This document shows positions 25,644 to 33,971 of a DNA stretch of 64,000 nucleotides, one piece after another. The DNA comes from Propionibacteriales bacterium. GTDB lineage: Bacteria > Actinomycetota > Actinomycetes > Propionibacteriales > Nocardioidaceae. The DNA lies in the NCBI GenBank assembly GCA_026392455.1, contig JAPLCB010000008.1:124001-188000 (forward strand), in the 5' to 3' direction. Within the stretch, counting starts at the first letter, position 1; each line of letters begins with the position of its first letter. Both the position numbers and the translations under genes were made by a program. Under the pieces are notes generated by a model. That model was not told the DNA's origin. It made no database searches and worked only from the letters and a program-made list of their open reading frames with translations.

Positions 25644-26132
25644 GTGATCCTGAGAACCGGCATCGGCACCGACGTCCATCGTCTGGTGCCGGGACGGCCG
25701 ATGCGGATCGCGGGCCTCGACTGGCCCGACGAGACCACCGGTCCCGAAGGTCACTCCGACGGTGACGTCGTGCTGCACGCGATGTGCGACGCCCTGCTCT
25801 CGGCAGCGGGCCTCGGCGACCTGGGCAGCAACTTCGGCACGGCCGAACCCCAGTGGGCCGGCGCCGCCGGTTCGGCACTCCTCGCCGAGACCCTGGTCCG
25901 GGTCCGCGCAGCGGGCTGGGAGGTCGGCAACGTGGCCGTCCAGCTGATCGGGAACCGTCCTCGCATCGGCGACCGCCGCCAGGAGGCCGAGGAGAAGCTC
26001 ACCGCCGACCACCAGATCAGCGTGTCGTTCTCGGCCACCACCACCGACGGCCTCGGCCTCACCGGACGCGGTGAAGGCGTCGCCGCGATCGCCACCGCCC
26101 TCCTCACCCGGAATGCGAGACTCGAACCATGA
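25644..26132 (+). CDS. ispF: 2-C-methyl-D-erythritol 2,4-cyclodiphosphate synthase
   Basis: The 162-residue protein has the IspF metal site [10 protein letters not shown] and [26 protein letters not shown], plus the C-terminal [19 protein letters not shown]. It cyclises CDP-ME 2-phosphate to MEcPP in the MEP isoprenoid pathway. The first unit of an ispF-hydrolase-ispD operon, it overlaps the next gene by ATGA. The promoter appears to come from the repeat immediately upstream, and the start looks leaderless. Confidence 0.96.
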   Translation: MILRTGIGTDVHRLVPGRPMRIAGLDWPDETTGPEGHSDGDVVLHAMCDALLSAAGLGDLGSNFGTAEPQWAGAAGSALLAETLVRVRAAGWEVGNVAVQLIGNRPRIGDRRQEAEEKLTADHQISVSFSATTTDGLGLTGRGEGVAAIATALLTRNARLEP

Positions 26133-26998
26133 AGACCTTCGACGGCCTGCGCCTGGACGTGCGCACCTACGGCCCCGAGGACGCGCCGATCACGGTCGTC
26201 CTGGCGCACTGCTGGACCTTCAACCAGGCGGACTGGCACTTCCAGGTCCGCGACCTGCTGCGCGAGTTCGGGCACCAGATCCGGATCGTCACCTGGGACC
26301 ACCGCGGTCACGGCAACTCCGACCCGGTCACCCGCGCCGACGCCCGGATCGTCAACCTGGCCCGGGACATGAGCGACGTCATCGACACCCATGCCCCGAA
26401 CGGCAAGCTGGTCCTGGCGGGGCACTCGATCGGCGGCATGACGATGATGGCGCTCGCCGAGCTCCGACCGGAGCTGTTCCAGCGGGTCGTCGGCGCTGCC
26501 TTCATCTCCACCTCGTCGGGCGCGATCGACACCGTCACCCTGGGGCTGCCGGAGATGGGCCCGCTGCTGCGCGCACAGATCCCGCGGATGCTGGCGTTCC
26601 GCTCCCGCACCCTGACCCGCAAGGCCCGGCGCCGCGCTCCCATCATCGAGCGCCAGGTGATGACCCGGTTCGTGTTCGGCCGGCCGTTGCGGCTGGCCGA
26701 CGTGGCGCTCGCGGTCGAGGGCCTGATCAACTCGCCCGGGGACACCGTGGTCGGCTTCTACAACGACTGCCTGCAGCACGAGCGGACCTCGGCACTGAAG
26801 GTGTACGACGGCATCCCGACCCACGTCGTCGTCGGCACCCGGGACGTCCTGACTCCCCCGAGCCACGCCCGGCGGATCGCGGAGAACGTGGAGGGCGCCG
26901 TGCTGACCGTGGTCCCGGACGCCGGCCACATGCTCCCCCAGGAGCGTGACCAGCTCGTCTCCGGCGTCCTGGTCAGGCTGGTCCGCCCGCACCTGTGA
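26129..26998 (+). CDS. Alpha/beta hydrolase within the ispF-ispD operon
   Basis: The 289-residue cytoplasmic alpha/beta hydrolase has nucleophile Ser100 in [11 protein letters not shown], an oxyanion-region HCWTF, a cap domain rich in Arg, Asp in [15 protein letters not shown] and His in DAGHMLPQE. It overlaps both neighbours by four bases (ATGA at the start, GTGA at the end), so it is translationally coupled with two MEP-pathway genes. A role in isoprenoid metabolism is only suggested by that position. Confidence 0.85.
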   Translation: MKTFDGLRLDVRTYGPEDAPITVVLAHCWTFNQADWHFQVRDLLREFGHQIRIVTWDHRGHGNSDPVTRADARIVNLARDMSDVIDTHAPNGKLVLAGHSIGGMTMMALAELRPELFQRVVGAAFISTSSGAIDTVTLGLPEMGPLLRAQIPRMLAFRSRTLTRKARRRAPIIERQVMTRFVFGRPLRLADVALAVEGLINSPGDTVVGFYNDCLQHERTSALKVYDGIPTHVVVGTRDVLTPPSHARRIAENVEGAVLTVVPDAGHMLPQERDQLVSGVLVRLVRPHL

Positions 26999-27705
26999 GC
27001 ACAGCAGCTGCGCCCCCGCCCAGGACGGCGATCGTCCTCCTGGCCGCCGGATCGGGACGCCGGGTGGGCGCCGAGCAGAACAAGGTGCTGCTGCCGCTGG
27101 CCGGGTCGGCGGTCCTGGCCCACAGCGTCCGCACCGCCCTGAGCGTCCCGGACGTCGTCCAGGTGGTGGTGGTCGTCCGCCCCGAGGACAGGGCAGCCGT
27201 CTCCACGGCCCTGGCCCCGCACCTCGGCGAGCACGACCTCTGGTTGGTCGACGGCGGCGCCGAACGCCACCACTCCGAAGCCCGCGCCCTGGCGGCACTG
27301 GGCCCGGCCATCGAGTCTGGCGAGATCACCGTCGTCGCCGTCCACGACGCAGCCCGACCGCTCGCGAGCACTGCCCTGTACCTCGCTGTGATCGCCGCTG
27401 CCGACCAGGACGGAGCGGCCGTGCCCGCCGTACCGACCGGGCGGCTGAGCAGCCTGGACGGCACCACCGTCGAGGCCGACCTGGTCGCCGTCCAGACACC
27501 GCAGGCGTTCGGCGCACGAGCACTCGTCGACGCCTATGCGGCGGCGACGGTCGACGGCTTCGTCGGTACCGACACCGCAGCGTGCCTGGAGCGGTACACC
27601 GACCTGGTGATCCGGGCCGTCCCGGGTGAACGGACAAACCTGAAGATCACCTTCCCCGAGGACGTAGCGCTCGCTACCGAGCTTCTCCCGCCAAGGAGCG
27701 GCTGA
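26995..27705 (+). CDS. ispD: 2-C-methyl-D-erythritol 4-phosphate cytidylyltransferase
   Basis: The 236-residue protein has the IspD nucleotide loop LLAAGSGRRVGAEQNKVLLPLAG, VHDAARPL, the VQTPQAF segment, TDTAACLE and the C-terminal NLKITFPEDVALA. It makes CDP-ME from MEP and CTP. GTG overlaps the hydrolase stop. Its 3' end overlaps by 32 bases with the convergent IspD-like gene. It lies on the opposite strand to carD, whereas carD and ispD are collinear in mycobacteria. Confidence 0.94.
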   Translation: MSTAAAPPPRTAIVLLAAGSGRRVGAEQNKVLLPLAGSAVLAHSVRTALSVPDVVQVVVVVRPEDRAAVSTALAPHLGEHDLWLVDGGAERHHSEARALAALGPAIESGEITVVAVHDAARPLASTALYLAVIAAADQDGAAVPAVPTGRLSSLDGTTVEADLVAVQTPQAFGARALVDAYAAATVDGFVGTDTAACLERYTDLVIRAVPGERTNLKITFPEDVALATELLPPRSG

Positions 27706-28243
27706 GGGCCTCCAGGACCCTGAGCTCCTCCGCGGAGCCGATCCGGGCGGCGAGCGCGGGGGCCTCGAGCCACTCGATCTCACCCAGGACGGCCAACCGG
27801 GCCACCAGTGCCGCGAAGTCGCTGAGGTCCAGGGCGTCCAGCTGTGCCAGCACCGGCGACGGAACCACCACCGGACTGGTCACGCACCGCAGGGCGGCCC
27901 GGTCCACCGTGTCACCCAGGGAGTCGCCCGCACGTCGCTTGACCGTGTCGGTGACCGGGCGGAACCCGACCACCGTGCGACCGGTCGTCCCGCAGATCTC
28001 GACCGCCTCCGCGAGGAAGTCCGCGGGCGTCAACGGGCAGAGCGGGTCGTGCAGCAGCAGAGGACGGCCCGAGGTGCGGACCAGCCCGAAGTCGACCGAG
28101 GCGTCGTACAGCTGGATGCCCGCTTCCCCGACGGCCCAGGACGCTGCGGCGATCAACGACTCGCCGTGCACCAGGGCGAAGGGCAAGGACCCACGACCGT
28201 CGAGCGGAACCCAGCCGAGCGCCTGCACATCGTCGTCGTCCAC
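27674..28243 (-). CDS. Reduced IspD-like protein (probable non-catalytic paralog)
   Basis: The 189-residue protein aligns with the middle of IspD: LLLHDPLCPLTPADF corresponds to VHDAARPL, and VTDTVKRRAGDSLGDTVDRAALRCVTSP corresponds to the segment ending VDRxxLxxVQTPQ. It lacks the N-terminal glycine-rich CTP loop and the C-terminal NxKIT motif, so cytidylyltransferase activity is not expected. It occupies the position just downstream of carD where ispD is normally found. It is preserved as an intact frame. Confidence 0.7.
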   Translation of the reverse strand: MDDDDVQALGWVPLDGRGSLPFALVHGESLIAAASWAVGEAGIQLYDASVDFGLVRTSGRPLLLHDPLCPLTPADFLAEAVEICGTTGRTVVGFRPVTDTVKRRAGDSLGDTVDRAALRCVTSPVVVPSPVLAQLDALDLSDFAALVARLAVLGEIEWLEAPALAARIGSAEELRVLEALSRSLAGEAR

Positions 28244-28257
28244 GGATCCAGGAAAGC

Positions 28258-28292
28258 AGAAGGCCCCCGATCGCGTAGATCGGGGGCCTTCT
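28258..28292. terminator. Strong hairpin terminator downstream of carD
   Basis: AGAAGGCCCCCGATC (28258-28272) pairs perfectly with GATCGGGGGCCTTCT (28278-28292) around a GCGTA loop, a 15-bp stem. It lies between the carD stop and the start of the IspD-like gene, so it would separate their transcription or attenuate it. Confidence 0.85.
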
Positions 28293-28306
28293 GGTGCAAC
28301 AGGTGC

Positions 28307-28792
28307 TCAGGAAGCGAGGACCTCGTCGAGGATGGCCTCGGCCTTGTCCTCGTTGGTGTGCTCGGCCAGGGCCAGCTCCGACACGAGGATCTGCCGGGCC
28401 TTCGCCAGCATCCGCTTCTCGCCGGCCGACAGGCCACGGTCACGCTCACGGCGCCACAGGTCGCGGACGACCTCCGACACCTTCATCACGTCACCCGAGT
28501 GCAACTTCTCCAGGTTCGCCTTGTAGCGGCGCGACCAGTTGGTCGGTTCGTCCGGGACGATCGCACGAAGTACGTCGAAAACCCGGTCAAGACCTTCCTT
28601 GTCGACCACATCGCGCACCCCGACCAGGTCGAGGTTGCAGGCGGGGACTCGCACCACGAGGTCCTGCTGGGCGACGATCCGGAGTACGAGGTACTCGCGC
28701 TCCTCGCCCTTGATGGTGCGCATCTCGATGTCCTCGATGATGGCAGCCCCGTGATTTGGATAAACAACCGTTTCGCCGACGGTGAAAGTCAT
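28307..28792 (-). CDS. carD: CarD-family RNA polymerase-binding regulator
   Basis: The 161-residue protein starts [23 protein letters not shown], the Tudor-like RNAP-interaction domain (residues 1-65). A helical DNA-interacting domain follows with [40 protein letters not shown] and the C-terminal helices. CarD stabilises open promoter complexes at rRNA and many other promoters. The ATG follows GAAAGGGG, with TAGACT (28820-28825, minus) as a likely -10. Confidence 0.96.
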   Translation of the reverse strand: MTFTVGETVVYPNHGAAIIEDIEMRTIKGEEREYLVLRIVAQQDLVVRVPACNLDLVGVRDVVDKEGLDRVFDVLRAIVPDEPTNWSRRYKANLEKLHSGDVMKVSEVVRDLWRRERDRGLSAGEKRMLAKARQILVSELALAEHTNEDKAEAILDEVLAS

Positions 28793-28983
28793 ATGCAGTT
28801 AACCCCTTTCAAGGTGACCAGTCTAACACGGTCCCCGGCGCGTCGATTTCGCGTTTGCGCAGGTCAGACGGCTAATGAGGGGTTGACACATGCCGATGTT
28901 GTGTGCGTGACGGACTACGGTCCGCCGGACGACGTACCGCGTCGCGCCCGCAGCGGGATGCGCGATATGGATAGTTTTCGCCT

Positions 28984-29718
28984 ATGGGAGAGGCAACTGT
29001 GGCTAGACGATCGATCCAGCGCATCCGTGACCTGGTGCGATGCACGCACCCCAAGCAGGCCGTGGTCTTCGCGGTCGGACTGGGAGTCGCAGCCGGCACC
29101 TCGGGCCGTCCCTTCAACGAGGCCGTCACCGTGGCTCTCGCCGTCCTCACCGTCCAGCTGTCCCTGGGGCTGTCGAACGACCTCTGCGACGAGCGGCACG
29201 ACGCCCGCGCCGAGACCCCGGGCAAGCCGCTCGCCGCCGGCCGCATCGACCGGAGCAGCGTGAACTACTGGATGATGGTCCTGATCCTGCTCTCGGTGCC
29301 GCTGTCGGTGTACAGCGGCGTGACCGCGGGCATCGCCTTGCTGCTGACGGTGCCGATCGGCTGGGTCCACAACCGCTGGCTGCACCGGACCGCGCTCTCC
29401 TTCGTCGGCTGGACCGCGACGTTCGCCCTCTACCCCGCGTTCCTCTCGTACGGCGGCTGGGCCGGACACATCCACGGGGACGCGCCGACCTGGGCCGTGA
29501 CCCTGGCCGCGGCCGCCCTCGGCTTCTCGTTGCACTTCGTGACCTCCCTGGGCGACCTGGTCACCGACAACAAGTCCGGAGCCCGCACCCTGCCGCTGCA
29601 GCTCGCGCTCCGGGTCGGCGCACCACGGGTCCTGCTGGTCACCGTGCTGGCGACCGGGGGCGCAGCCTTCGGTCTCGTCACGGCCGCACTGTCCGCGGGT
29701 CTGATCCAGGGGCGGTAG
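28984..29718 (+). CDS. UbiA-family prenyltransferase
   Basis: The 244-residue polytopic protein has the first Asp-rich motif in SNDLCDERHDA and the second in SLGDLVTDNKSG, plus about seven to eight hydrophobic helices. UbiA enzymes transfer polyprenyl groups to acceptors in the membrane. At 244 aa it is shorter than the usual 280-300, resembling the decaprenylphosphoryl-ribose-type or small actinobacterial members. Its acceptor is unknown. TAGTTT six bases before the ATG suggests leaderless expression. Confidence 0.87.
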   Translation: MGEATVARRSIQRIRDLVRCTHPKQAVVFAVGLGVAAGTSGRPFNEAVTVALAVLTVQLSLGLSNDLCDERHDARAETPGKPLAAGRIDRSSVNYWMMVLILLSVPLSVYSGVTAGIALLLTVPIGWVHNRWLHRTALSFVGWTATFALYPAFLSYGGWAGHIHGDAPTWAVTLAAAALGFSLHFVTSLGDLVTDNKSGARTLPLQLALRVGAPRVLLVTVLATGGAAFGLVTAALSAGLIQGR

Positions 29719-29772
29719 GCTGCTGCCGCGTTCCACCCGTTTCTCACGCCTCCCGAGAGGACACGAGTTCTC

Positions 29773-30390
29773 GTGAAGTCCCACGCCCCCCGTAGCACCG
29801 CCCAGCGCCGTACGGCCGTCGTCGTCGCACTGCTGGCTCCGGCCCTGGCCGCTTGCGGTTTCAGCGCTCAGACCGACAAGATCTACCAGGCCGCGCAGGG
29901 AGTCGACGACCGGACCACCTCGGTCAAGATCCTGAACGCCGTGGTGGTCGCCGAGGAGAACGGGTCCGGCACGTTCGCGGGCAGCTTCGTGAACGAGTCC
30001 GGTGAGGCCCAGACCCTGACCCAGGTCGGCGCCGAGGGCGTCACCGCAGCGAAGGCCGTGGCCGCCATCACCGTGGCCCCGCGGCGCCTGCTCAACCTGG
30101 GCGACGCCGTCAAGGGCCCCCAGGGCGGTCCCGCGACCGTTCCCCTCCTGGTCCTGACCGGCACCCCGATCGAGATCGGCCGCTTCGTCCGGCTGACCTT
30201 CGAGTTCTCCGGCGCCGGCAAGGTCGTCCTCAACGTCCCGGTCGTCAGCAGCTCCTCCGAGGTCGGCCGCGAGTTCGAGAACGTTCCGCTGCCGACGAAG
30301 CCCGAGGAGAACAGCGTCCCCTCCCTCGAGGAGACGCCCGCCGGCGAGGTGACCCCGGAGGCCACCGAGTCCGAGACCCCGGCCGAATGA
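29773..30390 (+). CDS. Lipoprotein of unknown function upstream of gpmA
   Basis: The 205-residue protein has a lipoprotein signal with lipobox LAAC near residue 28, an Ig-like region containing [29 protein letters not shown] and [16 protein letters not shown], and a Glu/Pro/Thr-rich tail. The layout resembles copper-chaperone (PCuAC/DUF461)-like lipoproteins, but the Met/His copper ligands are not seen. The GTG follows GAGAGG. Its stop overlaps the gpmA ATG. Confidence 0.75.
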   Translation: MKSHAPRSTAQRRTAVVVALLAPALAACGFSAQTDKIYQAAQGVDDRTTSVKILNAVVVAEENGSGTFAGSFVNESGEAQTLTQVGAEGVTAAKAVAAITVAPRRLLNLGDAVKGPQGGPATVPLLVLTGTPIEIGRFVRLTFEFSGAGKVVLNVPVVSSSSEVGREFENVPLPTKPEENSVPSLEETPAGEVTPEATESETPAE

Positions 30391-31130
30391 CCTACACCCT
30401 GGTCCTGCTCCGCCACGGCGAGAGCGAGTGGAACGCCACGAACCTGTTCACCGGGTGGGTCGACGTAGCCCTGACCGAGAAGGGTCGCGGCGAGGCCGTC
30501 CGCGGCGGCGAGCTCCTGGTCGAGGCAGGCATCCTCCCCGACGTCCTGCACACGTCGCTGCAGCGCCGGGCGATCACCACTGCCGCGCTCGCCCTCGATG
30601 CAGCCGACCGGCACTGGATCCCGGTGAGGCGATCCTGGCGGCTCAACGAGCGGCACTACGGGGCGCTCCAGGGCAAGGACAAGAAGCAGACGCTCGAGGA
30701 GTACGGCGAGGAGCAGTTCATGCTCTGGCGCCGCTCGTTCGACGTTCCGCCGCCGCCGATCGACGACGCCGACGAGTTCTCCCAGGTCGACGACCCCCGC
30801 TACGCCCACTTGGGCACCGAGCTGCCGCGGACCGAGTGCCTCAAGGACGTCATCGCCCGGCTGCTCCCGTACTGGGACGACGCCGTCGTGCCCGACCTGA
30901 CGGCCGGCAAGACCGTGCTGATCGCCGCCCACGGCAACAGCCTGCGCGCGATCGTCAAGCACCTCGACGAGATCAGTGACGAGGACATCGCCGGCCTGAA
31001 CATCCCGACCGGGATGCCCCTGGTCTACGAGCTGGACGAGGACCTGCGTCCGACCGTCCGCGGTGGCCGGTACCTCGACCCCGAGGCTGCCGCTGCTGCC
31101 GCTGCCGCGGTGGCGAACCAGGGCAAGTAG
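30387..31130 (+). CDS. gpmA: 2,3-bisphosphoglycerate-dependent phosphoglycerate mutase
   Basis: The 247-residue protein has the catalytic [18 protein letters not shown], the [14 protein letters not shown] segment, [16 protein letters not shown] and [14 protein letters not shown] with the second catalytic His. It interconverts 3- and 2-phosphoglycerate in glycolysis. The gene lies beside phoU/senX3/regX3, as in mycobacteria. A C-terminal Ala run precedes the stop and a strong terminator follows. Confidence 0.95.
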   Translation: MTYTLVLLRHGESEWNATNLFTGWVDVALTEKGRGEAVRGGELLVEAGILPDVLHTSLQRRAITTAALALDAADRHWIPVRRSWRLNERHYGALQGKDKKQTLEEYGEEQFMLWRRSFDVPPPPIDDADEFSQVDDPRYAHLGTELPRTECLKDVIARLLPYWDDAVVPDLTAGKTVLIAAHGNSLRAIVKHLDEISDEDIAGLNIPTGMPLVYELDEDLRPTVRGGRYLDPEAAAAAAAAVANQGK

Positions 31131-31143
31131 CTCCGAACGCAGA

Positions 31144-31172
31144 AACGGCCGCACCCCGAGGGTGCGGCCGTT
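31144..31172. terminator. Bidirectional hairpin terminator between gpmA and phoU
   Basis: AACGGCCGCACCC (31144-31156) pairs perfectly with GGGTGCGGCCGTT (31160-31172) around a three-base loop, a 13-bp stem. It sits between the convergent 3' ends of gpmA and phoU. Confidence 0.85.
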
Positions 31173-31217
31173 GCGCGTTGTCCGGCGTACGAGCAAGCTC
31201 GACGCGGACTCGCTAGC

Positions 31218-31871
31218 TCAGTTGATGTAGGTCGGCTGCTCGCCGGTGACCAGGAAGACGACCCGGCGGGCGATCGAGACGGCGTGGTCGGCGATCCGCT
31301 CGTAGTAGCGACCGAGCAGCGCGATGTCGACGGCAGGCTCGACACCGTGCTTCCAGTCGGAGCCGAGCAGCTCACGGAACGACGAGCGACGGAGCTTGTC
31401 CATCTCCTCGTCGACCTCCTCGAGCTCCTCGGCGGCGGCGATGTCGGAGTCGGCGATGACGTGACCGACCTTGGCGATCATCACCTCGGCGACAGCAGCC
31501 ATCCGGGCGATGGTCGGGACGACCTCGTCCGGGACAGCAACGTCCGGGACCCGGAGCCGGGCGATCTTGGCGACGTGCACCGCAAGATCTCCCATCCGCT
31601 CGAACTCGCTGACCATGCGCAGCGAGGCGACGAGCATCCGCAGGTCGCCCGCGACCGGGTTCTGCAACGACAACAGCTCGAAGCTGCGGTTCTCGATCTT
31701 GACCCGGAGATCGTCGATCGCGGCGTCGTCGGAGATGACCTGCTCGGCCACCGTCGCGTCGCCGTCGAGCAGTGCTCGGGTGGCGTGGGAGACCGCGGTC
31801 CCGACGAGTCGGGTCATCATCAGCAGGTCGTCCCGAATGGAATCGAGCTGGTCGGCGTAGGCATCGCGCAT
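31218..31871 (-). CDS. phoU: Phosphate transport regulator PhoU
   Basis: The 217-residue all-helical protein has the PhoU repeats MRDAYADQLDSIRDDLLMM and the two metal-binding clusters in FERMGDLAVHVAKIA and YYERIADHAVSIARRVV. PhoU transmits phosphate status from the Pst transporter to the sensor kinase. It is divergent from senX3, with PHO-box-like repeats between them. No pst genes lie in the window. Confidence 0.94.
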   Translation of the reverse strand: MRDAYADQLDSIRDDLLMMTRLVGTAVSHATRALLDGDATVAEQVISDDAAIDDLRVKIENRSFELLSLQNPVAGDLRMLVASLRMVSEFERMGDLAVHVAKIARLRVPDVAVPDEVVPTIARMAAVAEVMIAKVGHVIADSDIAAAEELEEVDEEMDKLRRSSFRELLGSDWKHGVEPAVDIALLGRYYERIADHAVSIARRVVFLVTGEQPTYIN

Positions 31872-31893
31872 GGAACACAGCGTATTCCTGTTC

Positions 31894-31974
31894 GGTGAAC
31901 AGCAGGGGGCGAAGCGTGAACGGGCGGCGAACAGTCTTTGAAAGGGGCTGCTCAGGGCCGAACAGCAGGTGAAA
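31894..31974. promoter_or_regulatory. PHO-box-like 11-bp direct repeats between phoU and senX3
   Basis: Heptamers close to GGTGAAC (GTTCACC on the minus strand) occur at 31894, 31915, 31926, 31957 (GCCGAAC) and 31968 (GGTGAAA). Two pairs are spaced exactly 11 bases. Actinobacterial PhoP/RegX3 sites are 11-bp direct repeats of GTTCACC, so RegX3 probably autoregulates this divergent promoter. Confidence 0.6.
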
Positions 31975-31994
31975 CCCTGCGTACGATCAGGGAC

Positions 31995-33152
31995 GTGAGC
32001 CCGACGACCCAAGCCCTCCTGTTCGCCCTCCTGGGCGCAGTTCTCGGTGGCGGCGTCGTCCTCGCGTGGCGCGTCAGCGAGTCCCAGACGCACCCCAAGG
32101 CCGGCCCGCCGGGCCCGTTGCCTCCCGGTGTGGCCGCGGTGCTCTCGGTCCTGCGCAGCAGCGCCCTGGTCGTGGACGCCAGCGACGAGGTCCTCAAGGC
32201 CTCCGCCCCCGCGATCGCGATGGGTCTGGTGCGCGAGCGCCGGATCGCCGTCCGCGAGCTGGAGGACCTGGTCCAGCAGGTGCGCCGCGACGGCCAGATC
32301 CGCGAGACCGAGGTCGTGATGCGTCGGGCCCCCGGAGTGCCCCCGCGCTACGTGACTGCCCGGGTGGCCCCGCTCAGCTCGACGCTCGTCCTGGCGCTGG
32401 TCGAGGACCGCACCCGCGAACGACGGGTGGAATCGATCCGCCGCGACTTCGTCGCCAACGTCAGCCACGAGCTGAAGACTCCGATCGGGGCGATCCGGCT
32501 GCTCTCGGACGCGGTGATCGATGCCGCCGACGACCCCGAGGCGGTCCAGCGGTTCGCCGGCCGGATGCACACCGAGAGCGAGCGGCTGTCCCGCTTGGTC
32601 CAGCAGATCATCGAGCTCTCCCGGCTTCAGGGCGACGACCCTCTCGACGAGCCGGTGGCGGTCGAGGTCGACACCATCATCAGCCGCGCGATCGACGAGA
32701 ACCTGACCGACGCGAACGCCAAGAGCATCACCCTGGTCCACAACGGCGAGCACGACCTGACCCTGCTCGGCAACCGCGAGCAGGTCGCGGTCGCGATCGG
32801 GAACCTGGTCGCGAACGCCGTCGCGTACTCGCCCGAGGGATCGACGGTCGTGGTGTCCGCGAAGCCCGGCGACACCACCGTCGACCTGTCGGTGACCGAC
32901 CAGGGGATCGGCATCCCGGCGACCGAGATCGACCGTATCTTCGAACGCTTCTACCGGGTCGACCCGGCCCGGCACCGCTCCACCGGCGGCACCGGCCTGG
33001 GCCTGTCCATCGTCAAGCACGTGGCGGCCTCGCACGGCGGCGACGTCCGGGTCTGGTCCGTGGAGGGCCAGGGCTCGACGTTCACGCTGACCCTGCCGAG
33101 GAAGTCACCCACCAGCAACTTCGAGACCAGAGCAGTGGAGGCACACTCATGA
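31995..33152 (+). CDS. senX3: SenX3/PhoR-like phosphate-sensing histidine kinase
   Basis: The 385-residue kinase has one N-terminal membrane helix (about residues 6-25), a PAS-like region (about 45-145), a HisKA segment with phosphoacceptor His158 in NVSHELKTPIGAIRLL, and a HATPase domain with GNLVANAVAYSPEG, DQGIGIP and GTGLGLSIVKH. It matches SenX3. GTG 31995 is chosen since TACGAT lies seven bases upstream (leaderless). It overlaps regX3 by ATGA. Confidence 0.93.
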   Translation: MSPTTQALLFALLGAVLGGGVVLAWRVSESQTHPKAGPPGPLPPGVAAVLSVLRSSALVVDASDEVLKASAPAIAMGLVRERRIAVRELEDLVQQVRRDGQIRETEVVMRRAPGVPPRYVTARVAPLSSTLVLALVEDRTRERRVESIRRDFVANVSHELKTPIGAIRLLSDAVIDAADDPEAVQRFAGRMHTESERLSRLVQQIIELSRLQGDDPLDEPVAVEVDTIISRAIDENLTDANAKSITLVHNGEHDLTLLGNREQVAVAIGNLVANAVAYSPEGSTVVVSAKPGDTTVDLSVTDQGIGIPATEIDRIFERFYRVDPARHRSTGGTGLGLSIVKHVAASHGGDVRVWSVEGQGSTFTLTLPRKSPTSNFETRAVEAHS

Positions 33153-33826
33153 CCCGAGTCCTGATCGTGGAGGACGAGGAGAGCTACAGCGACGCACTGT
33201 CGTACATGCTCCGCAAGGAAGGGTTCGAGGTCGCGATCGCGGCCACCGGACCGGATGCGCTGACCGAGTTCGACCGGGCCGGGGCCGACATCGTCCTGCT
33301 CGACCTGATGCTGCCGGGCATGCCGGGCACCGAGGTCTGCCGACAGATCCGGCAGACGTCCAACGTGCCGGTGATCATGGTCAGCGCGAAGGACGACGAG
33401 GTCGACAAGGTGGTCGGCCTCGAGCTCGGTGCCGACGACTACGTGACCAAGCCGTACTCGCCCCGTGAGCTCGTGGCCCGGATCCGGGCCGTGCTCCGGC
33501 GCGGTGTCGAGCCCGACCTGGCGCCGATGACCCTGGAGGCCGGGCCGGTCCGGATGGACACCGAGCGGCACGTCGTCACCATCTCCGGTGAGGACGTCCG
33601 GCTCCCGCTCAAGGAGTTCGAGCTCCTGGAGATGTTCCTGCGGAACCCCGGCCGGGTGCTGACCCGCGGCCAGCTCATCGACCGGGTCTGGGGGTCGGAC
33701 TACGTCGGGGACACCAAGACCCTCGACGTCCACGTGAAGCGCCTGCGCGCCAAGATCGAGCCGAGCCCGGCGGAGCCGGTCTTCCTGACGACCGTGCGTG
33801 GGCTGGGTTACAAGCTCGACCTGTAG
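33149..33826 (+). CDS. regX3: RegX3/PhoP-like response regulator
   Basis: The 225-residue OmpR/PhoB-type regulator has the acidic pocket VEDEES, phosphoacceptor Asp52 in LLDLMLPGMPG, Lys in VTKPYSPREL, and a winged helix with LLEMFLRNPGRVLTRGQLIDRVW and VDVHVKRLRAKIE-like text. It controls the phosphate-starvation regulon. It is translationally coupled to senX3. Confidence 0.95.
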   Translation: MTRVLIVEDEESYSDALSYMLRKEGFEVAIAATGPDALTEFDRAGADIVLLDLMLPGMPGTEVCRQIRQTSNVPVIMVSAKDDEVDKVVGLELGADDYVTKPYSPRELVARIRAVLRRGVEPDLAPMTLEAGPVRMDTERHVVTISGEDVRLPLKEFELLEMFLRNPGRVLTRGQLIDRVWGSDYVGDTKTLDVHVKRLRAKIEPSPAEPVFLTTVRGLGYKLDL

Positions 33827-33835
33827 TCACCCTGC

Positions 33836-33871
33836 TGGTTGAGGTGCGGGCGAAGCCCGCCTCGAAACCCG
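33836..33871. repeat. Single GGTTGAGG-type palindromic unit
   Basis: GGTTGAGGTGCGGGCGAAGCCCGCCTCGAAACC is an imperfect hairpin (GCGGGC/GCCCGC inner stem, GAGG/CCTC, GGTT/AACC). It lies just after regX3 and may end its transcription. It is the same family as the tandem arrays at 22780 and 35257. Confidence 0.75.
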
Positions 33872-33893
33872 GTTCAGGGTCTAGCCTCGACCC

Positions 33894-33971
33894 GTGATCG
33901 TCGCTTCGTTCCTCAACGGTTTCTCGGCCACTCGGCCACGAGCAAGCTCGGGCGCTCGGTAGCCTCGAACC
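33894..33971 (+). repeat. Promoter-like repeat with intact 22-codon micro-ORF, upstream of serine hydrolase
   Basis: The unit starts GTGATCGTCGCTTCG at 33894, encodes 22 codons and stops at TAG 33960-33962. That TAG is the start of TAGCCT (33960-33965), which sits six bases before the serine hydrolase GTG. The micro-ORF itself is preceded by TAGCCT (33882-33887) with a six-base spacer, so the motif TAGCCTCGAMCCGTGATC flanks the unit on both sides like a duplication. Confidence 0.75.

Noticed and set aside
23920-25647. Plus-strand frame of 575 codons opposite the molybdoprotein
   Set aside because: Shadow of the minus-strand gene that has the Moco-domain motifs.
31190-31217. ACGAGCAAGCTCGACGCGGACTCGCTAGCT downstream of phoU
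   Set aside because: Resembles the end of a promoter-like unit but lies at the 3' side of phoU with no plus-strand gene start after it; probably a decayed fragment.
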